Assembly (NCBI RefSeq): GCF_032999765.1
Contig: NZ_CP136051.1
Coordinates: forward strand, 1,402,417 to 1,466,416
Length of the DNA stretch: 64,000 nt
Direction: 5' to 3'
From: Imperialibacter roseus
Lineage (GTDB): Bacteria; Bacteroidota; Bacteroidia; Cytophagales; Cyclobacteriaceae
Part shown: positions 1 to 7,591 of the stretch, in pieces
How positions within the stretch are numbered: position 1 is the stretch's first letter
Layout: each line of letters begins with the position of its first letter
The notes under the pieces: generated by a model
What the model was told of the DNA's origin: nothing
What the model saw: the letters and a program-made list of their open reading frames with translations, nothing else
Database searches by the model: none
Position numbers and translations under genes: made by a program

Positions 1-218
1 TGTCGATGATTACCTTCTTTGTGCTCAGGAAAAATGAACCCCACCTCGAGCGCCCGTTCAAAGTGCCGTTGTATCCTTTATTTCCTGCAACTGCGTTAGT
101 AATAGCAACGATAGCTTTTGTGGCCATCACGTGGTACAATCCAATGTTGGCCCTGGTCTATTTCGGACTGCTAATTATCGCTTATATTTGGTTTAAGCTC
201 ACCTATAAAGAATCGTGA
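1..218 (+). CDS. APC-family amino acid/amine permease, C-terminal end (partial)
   Basis: The reading frame is already open at the left edge of the window, so only the last 72 or so residues are present. They hold the conserved stretch ERPFKVPLYPLFPA followed by two hydrophobic membrane segments, which is how amino acid-polyamine-organocation (APC) permeases end. The form resembles ethanolamine permeases, but a C-terminus alone cannot settle the substrate. The stop codon overlaps the region of the next gene's start (GTG at 215, ATG at 221), so the permease is probably translationally linked to the glutamine-synthetase-like gene. Inferred role: uptake of the amine or amino alcohol that the downstream enzymes use. 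Confidence 0.75.
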   Translation, partial: SMITFFVLRKNEPHLERPFKVPLYPLFPATALVIATIAFVAITWYNPMLALVYFGLLIIAYIWFKLTYKES

Positions 219-220
219 CC

Positions 221-1597
221 ATGCAAGTGAAAGGAATGCTTACACTGGATGAACTGAAAAAGAAAGTCGCCTCTGGGGAGATAGAGACAGTGATCACTGC
301 CTTTACCGATCACTATGGTCGCATGATGGGCAAGCGCTATGATGCTGAGTTCTTTCTGGAAAGTGTGGTAAAAGGCGGGACTCACGCCTGCAACTACCTG
401 CTCACCACCGATATGGAAATGGAGCCGGTTCCTGGCTACGACTTTGCCAACTGGGAGCTGGGTTATGGAGATTTTCATTTGGTGCCCGACATGAAAACAC
501 TGCGTGTAGCCAGCTGGCTGGAGGAAACGGCCCTGGTTGTTTGCGACGTGTATTCGGACAAAACACATGAATTAGTGCCAGAGGCACCCCGTTCTTTGCT
601 TTCCGGTCAAATCAAGCAGCTAAAAGCTCAGGGCTTCGATTCTGCTGCGGCTACTGAGCTCGAATATTACCTGTTTGAAAACGATTATCGCTCAGCGCAT
701 GAAACTGGCTATAGCCAAATGACTCCTGCCGGTTGGTACCTGGAAGATTACCACATCATGCAAGGTACGAGGACAGAGCAATTTACTGCCGCTGCCCGCA
801 AGCACCTGAAGCATTCTGGTGTGCCAGTGGAGAACTCAAAAGGAGAATGGGGGCTTGGTCAGCACGAACTCAACGTACAATATGCAGAAAGCCTGGAAAT
901 GGCAGATCGCCATATCGTATATAAGCAGTGCCTGAAAGAATTGGCCGACGCCATGGGGATTTCTGTCACCTTTATGGCCAAGTTCCATGAGGACAGAGCC
1001 GGGAGTAGCTCTCATGTTCATATCAGTCTTTGGAAGGACGGCAAAAACCTTTTTGTTGGCGATGAGGAATTTGGGCCCGTAAAGGCTTCGAAAGAGTTTG
1101 GCCATTTTCTGGCTGGCTGGATCAAATATGTGCCTGATGTGATGGTGTTTTATGCGCCAACAATCAACTCCTATAAACGATTTGTGGATGGCAGTTGGGC
1201 ACCAACCCGCATGGCCTGGAGCAAAGACAACCGAACAGCTGGTTTTCGCATAGTAGGAGAGGGGAGTAGCCTGCGTATCGAGTGCAGAATCCCAGGGGCC
1301 GATTGTAATCCGTACCTTACGCTGGCTGCGTCTTTGGCCAGCGGATTGAAAGGCATGAAGGAAAAGCTGGCACCCGAAAAATGCTTCGAAGGAGATATTT
1401 ATGCAGCTGCTCATTTGCCAAGGGTACCCAGGACTTTGAAAGAGGCAGTGAGCTTGTTTAAGCAAAGCACTTTTGTCAAAGAGGCATTTGGGGAAGAAGT
1501 GGTGAAGCATTATGTACACTTCTACGAAACGGAAGTGGCTGATCATGAAAAGGCAGTATCGGACTGGGAGCGGAAAAGGTATTTTGAGAGGATATAG
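221..1597 (+). CDS. Glutamine synthetase-like gamma-glutamyl-amine ligase
   Basis: A glutamine synthetase-fold ligase of about 458 residues. Visible family marks are the N-terminal beta-grasp region, the metal/glutamate segments ELEYYLFE and GLGQHELN, the ATP-site HVHIS, and the C-terminal catalytic stretch with SYKRF, NRTAGFRI and RIECRIPGADCNPY. The length and the C-terminal tail (DWERKRYFERI) suit the PuuA/GlnA4/IpuC branch, which glutamylates amines, better than housekeeping GlnA. Its neighbours (permease, SDR, aldehyde dehydrogenase, amidotransferase) also argue for catabolism. Expected reaction: ATP plus glutamate plus an amine giving a gamma-glutamylamide in the cytoplasm. The ATG at 221 was preferred to the GTG at 215. 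A housekeeping role in nitrogen assimilation cannot be fully excluded. Confidence 0.85.
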   Translation: MQVKGMLTLDELKKKVASGEIETVITAFTDHYGRMMGKRYDAEFFLESVVKGGTHACNYLLTTDMEMEPVPGYDFANWELGYGDFHLVPDMKTLRVASWLEETALVVCDVYSDKTHELVPEAPRSLLSGQIKQLKAQGFDSAAATELEYYLFENDYRSAHETGYSQMTPAGWYLEDYHIMQGTRTEQFTAAARKHLKHSGVPVENSKGEWGLGQHELNVQYAESLEMADRHIVYKQCLKELADAMGISVTFMAKFHEDRAGSSSHVHISLWKDGKNLFVGDEEFGPVKASKEFGHFLAGWIKYVPDVMVFYAPTINSYKRFVDGSWAPTRMAWSKDNRTAGFRIVGEGSSLRIECRIPGADCNPYLTLAASLASGLKGMKEKLAPEKCFEGDIYAAAHLPRVPRTLKEAVSLFKQSTFVKEAFGEEVVKHYVHFYETEVADHEKAVSDWERKRYFERI

Positions 1598-1601
1598 AGC
1601 G

Positions 1602-1709
1602 GTGTTGCTCTGGTGCACACACCGTTAGGTGGTGGCAACAGAGAATTAGAATATAAATAGAACTATAGAAATCACATTGGTGCCACCAGCTCGGGCAGTG
1701 GGCACCAAT
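1602..1709 (+). promoter_or_regulatory. Two inverted repeats between ligase and SDR genes
   Basis: The 135-bp spacer holds two inverted repeats. The first has arms GTTGC and GCAAC near 1602-1637. The second has perfect 9-bp arms, ATTGGTGCC at 1676-1684 and GGCACCAAT at 1701-1709, around a 16-base loop. Neither is followed by a T-run, so they are not standard intrinsic terminators. They could be an mRNA processing or stability element, a leader structure for the SDR gene, or an operator. Function is not established. Confidence 0.35.
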
Positions 1710-1732
1710 CTAAAATTTACCATAACCAATAC

Positions 1733-2506
1733 ATGAGACTAAAAGACAAAGTAGCCCTGATTACAGGGGGTAGCAGTGGCATAGGAAAAGCCAGTGCGAT
1801 GCTGTTTGCAAAAGAAGGTGCCAAAGTAGTAGTGGCCGATGTGAATGAGGCAGGTGCTACAGAGACAGTCAGGGAAATCAAGGCTGCTGGCTTTGAGGCT
1901 GCCTTTGTGAAGGCTGACGTATCCAAAGCTGCCGATTGTGAAAATATGGTAAAGTTCGCCGAAGCGACGTATGGCAAGCTGAACATCCTGTTCAACAATG
2001 CCGGTATCATGGATTCCAACGACGACAATGCCGAGTCTACCTCAGAAGAAACCTGGGATCTGACGATGAACATCAATGCTAAGGGCGTATTCCTTGGCTG
2101 TAAGTACGGCATTCCCGCATTGAAAAGAGCAGGTGGCGGAAGCATCATCAACACCGCTTCCTTCGTGGCGATACTTGGCGCCGCCACACCGCAGGTAGCC
2201 TATACCGCCAGTAAAGGCGCTGTGCTTTCGCTAACCAGAGAGCTGGCCGTTATTCACGCCAGAGAAAACATCAGGGTGAATGCATTGTGCCCCGGCCCCC
2301 TGAAAACGGAGCTGCTCATGAAGTTTTTGAATACAGAGGAGAAAAAACAACGCCGTTTAGTGCACATTCCAATGGGACGCTTTGGCGAATCTGAGGAAAT
2401 GGCGAAGTCAGCGTTGTTCCTGGCATGTGATGATTCGTCTTATGTGACAGGTACAGAGTTTCTGGTAGACGGTGGTATCACAGCAGCCTATGTAACCCCA
2501 CAATAA
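1733..2506 (+). CDS. Short-chain dehydrogenase/reductase (classical SDR)
   Basis: A 257-residue classical SDR. The cofactor motif TGGSSGIG lies at residues 11-18, NNAG at 88-91, and the catalytic triad is Ser143, Tyr157 and Lys161 (YTASK). The segment after Lys161 is followed by NALCPGPLKT, as expected for the family. Asp at the end of beta-2 (VVVADV) favours NAD over NADP. The gene is followed after 4 bases by the aldehyde dehydrogenase gene, so the likely job is oxidation of a gamma-glutamylated amino alcohol to its aldehyde, in place of the amine oxidase used in the putrescine (Puu) route. That substrate is inferred from context; SDR sequences alone rarely reveal it. Confidence 0.88.
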   Translation: MRLKDKVALITGGSSGIGKASAMLFAKEGAKVVVADVNEAGATETVREIKAAGFEAAFVKADVSKAADCENMVKFAEATYGKLNILFNNAGIMDSNDDNAESTSEETWDLTMNINAKGVFLGCKYGIPALKRAGGGSIINTASFVAILGAATPQVAYTASKGAVLSLTRELAVIHARENIRVNALCPGPLKTELLMKFLNTEEKKQRRLVHIPMGRFGESEEMAKSALFLACDDSSYVTGTEFLVDGGITAAYVTPQ

Positions 2507-2510
2507 GTTT

Positions 2511-3896
2511 ATGCAAAAAGGTTTTCAAATCATCAGCCCGGTCGATGGGTCGGTTTACGCCGAAAGGAGTTACGCTACGGATTCTGAAGTAGATGCCGCT
2601 GTAGCCAAATCCTGTTATTCGTTTCCTTCGTGGCGAAAAACAACACTGGAAAAGAGAGCTGAAATTTGCCGCAAAGCTGTGCAGTACTTTGTCGACCATG
2701 CCGACGACTGGGGCATGGAAATTACGATGCAAATGGGTAGGCCGGTGCGTTATACGCCTAACGAAATCAAAGGCGGTTTCAAAGACCGGGCAGAGTTTAT
2801 GATCACCTCTGCTTTTGACGCATTGAAAGACAAAGAAGTATCGCAAAAAGAAGGCTTCAAACGCTTTATTCGGAAAGAGCCGTTGGGCACTGTACTTGTG
2901 CTGGCCCCCTGGAATTACCCTTATCTCACGTCCGTGAATGTGGTGATACCTGCGATCATGGCTGGTAACACAGTCATATTGAAGCATGCCGAGCAAACAG
3001 CCCTTTGCGCTGAGCGATATGCTGAGGCATTCAAAGCCGCCGGACTACCCGACGGCGTTTTTCAGTTTTTGCACATCAGCCACGCCCAGGTTGCCGACCT
3101 GATCCACGATTCAAGAATTGCTTACGTGGCATTCACTGGCTCCGTGGAAGGCGGTCGTGCCATTCAGGAAGCGGCTGGTGACAGGTTCATTACGGCAGGG
3201 TTGGAGCTGGGAGGAAAAGATCCAGCGTATGTGCGGGAAGATGCAGATCTCGCTTTTGCAGTAGAGAACCTGGTGGATGGGGCCTTCTTCAATTCAGGAC
3301 AAAGCTGTTGCGGTATCGAGCGGATTTACGTGCACCAATCGAAATATGATGAATTCGTAAAGGCCTTTGCTGAAATGACAAAAACCTACAAGGTAGCCGA
3401 CCCTCGCAAAGCTGACACTACGCTGGGACCAATGGTAAGGCCTTCCAACATGGCCAAAGCCCAGCAACAAGTGAAAGAAGCAGTGGCCAAAGGAGCCAAA
3501 CTGTTGGTCAGTGCCATTGACTTTCCGGAGATGTCGGCGCCCTATTTGGCTCCGCATGTTTTGGTAGATGTCAATCACACCATGGAAATCATGTCTGAGG
3601 AAAGTTTTGCACCGATTGTAGGCATCATGCCCGTGAAAGACGATGAAGAAGCTATCCGACTGATGAACGATAGCCAGTATGGTTTGACTGCTTCCATCTG
3701 GACCAAGGACGTAGACAAAGCCCTTTCTATTGGCAACGAGGTCGAAACCGGCACCTGGTTCATGAACCGTTGCGACTACCTCGACCCTGAGTTAGCCTGG
3801 ACTGGCGTGAAGAACTCTGGCAAGGGGTACACGCTGTCCTCACTAGGTTACGATGCCCTTACCCGTCCCAAGTCGTTTCACTTGAGAGTATCTTAA
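2511..3896 (+). CDS. NAD(P)-dependent aldehyde dehydrogenase
   Basis: A 461-residue aldehyde dehydrogenase. The oxyanion asparagine lies in PWNYP (Asn135), the cofactor-binding FTGSVEGG at about 208-215, the general base Glu232 in LELGGK, and the catalytic cysteine is Cys266 in NSGQSCCG. It is somewhat shorter at the N-terminus than 480-500-residue family members but is complete in all catalytic parts. It sits 4 bases after the SDR gene and one base before the amidotransferase gene, so the three are surely co-transcribed. Inferred step: oxidation of a gamma-glutamyl aminoaldehyde to the gamma-glutamyl amino acid, parallel to PuuC. Confidence 0.9.
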   Translation: MQKGFQIISPVDGSVYAERSYATDSEVDAAVAKSCYSFPSWRKTTLEKRAEICRKAVQYFVDHADDWGMEITMQMGRPVRYTPNEIKGGFKDRAEFMITSAFDALKDKEVSQKEGFKRFIRKEPLGTVLVLAPWNYPYLTSVNVVIPAIMAGNTVILKHAEQTALCAERYAEAFKAAGLPDGVFQFLHISHAQVADLIHDSRIAYVAFTGSVEGGRAIQEAAGDRFITAGLELGGKDPAYVREDADLAFAVENLVDGAFFNSGQSCCGIERIYVHQSKYDEFVKAFAEMTKTYKVADPRKADTTLGPMVRPSNMAKAQQQVKEAVAKGAKLLVSAIDFPEMSAPYLAPHVLVDVNHTMEIMSEESFAPIVGIMPVKDDEEAIRLMNDSQYGLTASIWTKDVDKALSIGNEVETGTWFMNRCDYLDPELAWTGVKNSGKGYTLSSLGYDALTRPKSFHLRVS

Positions 3897-3897
3897 C

Positions 3898-4584
3898 ATG
3901 AAAGTGGCTCTGCTGGTTTGTGATCATGTGGCGGCGCAGTTTGCTGAGAAGCATGGCGACTACCCCTTCATGTTTAACCAACTGCTGCCTGAGCTCAAAC
4001 TGGAACCATGGTTTGTCTGCGATGGAAGTTTTCCTGCCATCGCAGATTATGATGCCTTTGTCTGTAGCGGCTCGAAGGCTTCAGTATACGACGACATTGC
4101 CTGGATACACCAGCTAAAAGCTTTTACGAAGGAGATTTATGACAGCGGTAAGAAGTTTGTCGGGGTGTGCTTTGGCCATCAGATGATGGGAGAGGCCCTT
4201 GGGGGAAAGGTGGAGCGAGCTGATGTCGGATATTTGATCGGTGTTCATCAGTTCACCATAGCGGAAAAACCAGGGTGGATGAAAAGCGCCCCAAATGTCT
4301 TCAATATCCTCATGCTTTGTCAGGATCAGGTGGTTAAACTGCCTCCCAACTCAAAGGTATTGGCCTCATCTCCCGACTGCCCGGTTGGGATGTTCACTGT
4401 CGGAGATGCATTTCTTGGTATCCAGGGGCATCCCGAATTTAGTACGGAATATAACAGAGAAGTCTTTGAATCGAGGGTGGAAAGGATAGGAAAAGAGAAG
4501 GTTGACAGGGCGGTTGAGAGTTTGAAAGTGGAGCCGGACAGGGAGGTGTTGAAAAAGGTGATTTTAGACTTCCTAATCAATTAA
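3898..4584 (+). CDS. Class I glutamine amidotransferase, putative gamma-glutamyl hydrolase
   Basis: A 228-residue stand-alone class I glutamine amidotransferase domain. The catalytic triad is visible: Cys91 in GVCFGHQ, and His178 and Glu180 in QGHPEF. It resembles GMP-synthase-like amidotransferases (COG0518). There is no synthetase partner beside it. As the last gene of a cluster with a gamma-glutamyl ligase, SDR and aldehyde dehydrogenase, it most likely hydrolyses the gamma-glutamyl bond to free glutamate and the amino acid product, as PuuD does in putrescine breakdown. The start ATG follows the previous stop by one base. The enzymatic role is inference from context. Confidence 0.85.
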   Translation: MKVALLVCDHVAAQFAEKHGDYPFMFNQLLPELKLEPWFVCDGSFPAIADYDAFVCSGSKASVYDDIAWIHQLKAFTKEIYDSGKKFVGVCFGHQMMGEALGGKVERADVGYLIGVHQFTIAEKPGWMKSAPNVFNILMLCQDQVVKLPPNSKVLASSPDCPVGMFTVGDAFLGIQGHPEFSTEYNREVFESRVERIGKEKVDRAVESLKVEPDREVLKKVILDFLIN

Positions 4585-4588
4585 TAAT

Positions 4589-5461
4589 TTAAAAAGTGAT
4601 ACCACTACGGCTTGCTTTTTGGATTAGATAGTTGGTAAAAGCAGAACATGATATCAGAAAGAATCTTGCATCCTCGATCTCTATAGATTCGTCGTCCATC
4701 AAGGCATGTCTGATTCCGTTTTTTCCATTTGTGAAAGCATATAGTTTTTCAAAGCCTGCCTTAAGTTCGGGGCTTATTTTTTGGTTTTGTTCAAGTTTTG
4801 ATAGGGCTTTTCCTAAGGTCTGAGTTGAAGGCTCAATCATCCTTGACACAGCCTCGACCATACTGATACTTTCCTTGATTGAATTTCTACAGTCCGGCTT
4901 TGGTTTCTTCGAGATCATTTCTATCGATGCATCCAGATGATTTTCTATCAGCTTTAGTCGACTGTTGTTAGTTGACTTTTTTAAATTGATCAACTCTTCG
5001 AGCTCGTTTTCATTTATGATTGGGATAAAATTTGTTTCCAAAAGAGAGTAGCCTGAGTTGTTTTCTCTTAAAGCCTCATTTATCAAATCTTTCAAACTCT
5101 CTATGTCATAGGTATTGTCTTCACTTGCATTTCTAAGAACAAATTCAAAAAAGCTATACACTTTAAACCATTTTTGATTCTCAATGTACTTTCTAATAAT
5201 AAGTTTGAAATCTTCATCCTCCTCAGGGAAGTCATCTAACGGCTTTCTGAGGTACCTAGCCCATATTAGCTGGTGAAATTTTATGTATGGCCCTGTTTTA
5301 TAAGGTTCTACAGAGTCGATTTGCTTGTAGATAATTACGAAAAAGGCGTTCCACAGGTCTATTCTAAGCTGCCAGTCTATATTGTCAATTTGGAAAGGCA
5401 TATTTGTTGGCTCAAAACCATTTCGCTTGTCAAATAGATAGTCCTGGGTATCGTCTTTCAT
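4589..5461 (-). CDS. AbiJ-NTD4-type putative abortive-infection protein
   Basis: A 290-residue protein with no signal peptide. The N-terminus (FDKRNGF, then IDNIDWQLRIDLWNAFF at about 27-43) matches the pattern of the AbiJ N-terminal domain 4 seen in abortive-infection proteins. The C-terminal part carries NGIRHALMDD followed by EDARFFLISCSAFTNYLI, a combination that recurs in AbiJ-NTD4 proteins. The family is linked to phage defence, but the mechanism of this subtype is not established. The gene is convergent with the amidotransferase gene, five bases apart. Its DNA is clearly more AT-rich than its neighbours; hand counts of two 60-base lines near 5101-5220 give 25-30% GC, against about half nearby. 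That suggests horizontal acquisition. The call rests on remembered family pattern, not on a search. Confidence 0.65.
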   Translation of the reverse strand: MKDDTQDYLFDKRNGFEPTNMPFQIDNIDWQLRIDLWNAFFVIIYKQIDSVEPYKTGPYIKFHQLIWARYLRKPLDDFPEEDEDFKLIIRKYIENQKWFKVYSFFEFVLRNASEDNTYDIESLKDLINEALRENNSGYSLLETNFIPIINENELEELINLKKSTNNSRLKLIENHLDASIEMISKKPKPDCRNSIKESISMVEAVSRMIEPSTQTLGKALSKLEQNQKISPELKAGFEKLYAFTNGKNGIRHALMDDESIEIEDARFFLISCSAFTNYLIQKASRSGITF

Positions 5462-5495
5462 TCTGAATTAATAAGAGCATTAGCTCTAAAGATAA

Positions 5496-6164
5496 TTAAT
5501 TCAAACTTATACTTTTAATATCCCTCACCTCCAGCACTTTTTTATCATAACCCTTCAATGTTACTCCCAGCATCGCTTGTCCTAAGTCAGCCAGTGTACT
5601 TACGCTGCCAGGAAAAACTGTTTTCAAGAAAGGATACATCCAGGTGATGTATTTGTAGTATTTGAGTGTGTTGTTGAGGCCGGGCGTTGGCTGCATATAA
5701 CCAGGACGGAACATGTAGGCAGCCTTGAAGGGGAGCTTCAGCAGGTCGTTCTCCGTCTTGCCCTTTACCCGGGCCCACATGCTTTTGCCTTTTTCGCTGC
5801 TGTCGGTGGCTGCGCCGGAAACATAACAGAAGGTCATATCAGGATTCAACCTGGCCAGCAGTTCGGCCGCATGCAATGTAAGGTCATAGGTAAGTTTCTT
5901 GTACTCAGGCTCTTTCATACCCACCGATGATACACCCAGGCAGAAGTAGCAAGCATTGTAGCCTTTGAGCTGATCTGCAACAGGGCTAAGGTCAAAAAAG
6001 TCCTTATGAATGATCTCAGTAAGCTTGTGGTGCGTGGTGCCGCATGGTTTTCTGCCTATCACCAGCACCTTTTCCACATCAGGGTGGTTGAGGCATTCGT
6101 GCATAACCCCTTCGCCCACCATGCCGCTGGCACCGGTAACGATAGCGTTGATTTTTGTTCCCAT
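5496..6164 (-). CDS. NAD(P)-binding Rossmann-fold protein (atypical SDR)
   Basis: A 222-residue cytoplasmic protein with an N-terminal dinucleotide-binding motif, VTGASGMVGEGV, at about residues 9-20. The segment CYFCLGVSS lies where atypical SDRs contact the cofactor, and CYVSGAATDS resembles the active-site serine region; the RPGYMQP stretch is shared with NAD(P)H-binding proteins of the NmrA/YbjT-like group. The classical YxxxK pair is not obvious. It may act as an oxidoreductase or a redox-sensing binding protein. It stands alone, with promoter space upstream and the AbiJ-type gene downstream on the same strand. Confidence 0.75.
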   Translation of the reverse strand: MGTKINAIVTGASGMVGEGVMHECLNHPDVEKVLVIGRKPCGTTHHKLTEIIHKDFFDLSPVADQLKGYNACYFCLGVSSVGMKEPEYKKLTYDLTLHAAELLARLNPDMTFCYVSGAATDSSEKGKSMWARVKGKTENDLLKLPFKAAYMFRPGYMQPTPGLNNTLKYYKYITWMYPFLKTVFPGSVSTLADLGQAMLGVTLKGYDKKVLEVRDIKSISLN

Positions 6165-6221
6165 AGAAATGATGACGTTTGACCTGCCGATTTACTTTAT
6201 CTCTTATGGAAAGGTAAGCAG

Positions 6222-7073
6222 TTAAACTGACACCACCTCGCCATCGGCAGGCACCAGCAGCCGTTTTGTGAGGTTGTTTTCGGAGGCGTATTGGGTCACG
6301 TCAATTTTGTGCAGGAGACAGTGATTGACCGTGTCCATATGAACAGCAATGACCTTTGCTTTGCCAGACGTCTGCAGCACTTTCTCAATGTCGGGCAGGG
6401 TCATAGTGATTGGATCCCCTTTGAGAAACTGCGCTGCACCTGCGTTCACTACTATGGCAGAAGGTTTGTGCGTGACTATGGCGGTTTCCACTTCACTGCA
6501 CCAGATGGTGTCTCCTGCAACGTATAGTTTTTCTTCGCCTGCACCTACAACAAAACCGGAAACTGTCCCCATTAGTTGGCCAATCTCACCTGTGCCGTGC
6601 TGCCCTCCGGTTCTGGTAATGGAAAGGCCTTTGAAAGCATAGTCGGAAGCAATTGCCACGGCATTTTCAAAGCCCAGTTCCCGTATTTTTTCAAGATCCG
6701 AAGGTTGACAGAATATAGGCTTGTTTTTAGGTATCATTGCATGGGCTTCACTGTCCCAATGATCCCTGTGGGTATGCGTGACCAATACCGCATCGCATTG
6801 GCTGACAAGTGACTTTATTTCGTCTGATGACAGTGGAAGGTCCACCATAGGGATGCGGTAGTTGTTGCCGGCGTTTTGCACTGGGGCCATGGCGTCTTTT
6901 GGCGATAGCATGGGATCTACCAGTAGGTTCACTCCACCTATCTCAATCCAGAGAGTGGCGTGCCTGATGAGGCGAACGCTCATCTTTCTTTTGCGGGCAA
7001 AAGATTGAGGGCTGCTGGTAGCCAGCAACCCTCCAATAATCAGTGAACGCTTTAAAAAGTCTTTGCGGTTCAT
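6222..7073 (-). CDS. MBL-fold metal-dependent hydrolase (UlaG-like), exported
   Basis: A 283-residue metallo-beta-lactamase-fold protein. The metal-binding motif HxHxDH is at His100, His102, Asp104 and His105 (THTHRDHWD). A further histidine in GGQHGTGE and the aspartate in VAGDTIW are in the expected order. The N-terminus (MNRKDFLKRS followed by a hydrophobic run and a small-residue cleavage site near SFA) looks like a Sec or Tat signal, so the enzyme is probably periplasmic. The type resembles COG2220/UlaG proteins, whose substrates vary from lactones to phosphodiesters. No operon partner gives away the substrate. Confidence 0.8.
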   Translation of the reverse strand: MNRKDFLKRSLIIGGLLATSSPQSFARKRKMSVRLIRHATLWIEIGGVNLLVDPMLSPKDAMAPVQNAGNNYRIPMVDLPLSSDEIKSLVSQCDAVLVTHTHRDHWDSEAHAMIPKNKPIFCQPSDLEKIRELGFENAVAIASDYAFKGLSITRTGGQHGTGEIGQLMGTVSGFVVGAGEEKLYVAGDTIWCSEVETAIVTHKPSAIVVNAGAAQFLKGDPITMTLPDIEKVLQTSGKAKVIAVHMDTVNHCLLHKIDVTQYASENNLTKRLLVPADGEVVSV

Positions 7074-7125
7074 GGGATTACATTTTCTAACCCAATAACG
7101 GAAATAAAAACCGCTGCGTTGGCCT

Positions 7126-7515
7126 TTACTTCTCTACCCAGAAATCGACTACTGTTACACCATCCAGGTGCGGGCCTACGATGCCACCAAATGCCTTGTG
7201 ATCAGGGTGAACAAGGTAATCATCCCTGTCTTTTTCGCTGTTGAAGGTAAGGATGAAAGCATGGGTAAGCCCCTGGTTCAATCCTTCAGGGCTGTTGTTG
7301 GTGCCCCATTCGAAAGCTTTAATTTGTTTGATCTTTTTAGGGAGCGCCTCAAAGGCTTCTACCACTTTCTTCACATCTTCTGCGGAGGAAGTGTCTTTGA
7401 ACTTGAATAGTACGACGTGACGAAGTGAATTTCCTTTTCCCTGAGCCATAGTGTTAGATGAAGTGAAAGCGATTGCGACAAAAGCAACGGCAAAGCAAAT
7501 AAGCAGGTTTTTCAT
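7126..7515 (-). CDS. Dabb-family (stress-responsive alpha/beta barrel) protein, secreted
   Basis: A 129-residue protein with a signal peptide (hydrophobic run ending near TMAQG) and a Dabb domain: LRHVVLFKFKDT at the start, an amphipathic helix, LTHAFILTFNS in the middle, and HPDHKAFG with a C-terminal VVDFWV. Dabb domains form dimeric ferredoxin-like barrels; many have unknown function and some are cyclases. An exported form is common in Bacteroidota. It follows the MBL hydrolase gene upstream on the same strand (52 bases apart), but joint function is not evident. Confidence 0.8.
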   Translation of the reverse strand: MKNLLICFAVAFVAIAFTSSNTMAQGKGNSLRHVVLFKFKDTSSAEDVKKVVEAFEALPKKIKQIKAFEWGTNNSPEGLNQGLTHAFILTFNSEKDRDDYLVHPDHKAFGGIVGPHLDGVTVVDFWVEK

Positions 7516-7591
7516 TTTGTTGGAGTTTTATTAACCAATAATAACTCAACTTCCTGAAAGATGAACGCTTTCAGGAAGTTTTATAGCGATC

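Noticed and set aside
215-220. GTG start of the ligase gene overlapping the permease stop
   Set aside because: The ATG at 221 is two codons further on and the N-terminal domain is complete from there, so the ATG was preferred.
836-1618. Long minus-strand open frame (260 codons) opposite the glutamine-synthetase-like gene
   Set aside because: It lies fully inside a well-supported gene on the other strand and shows no domain or signal peptide; it is a shadow frame.
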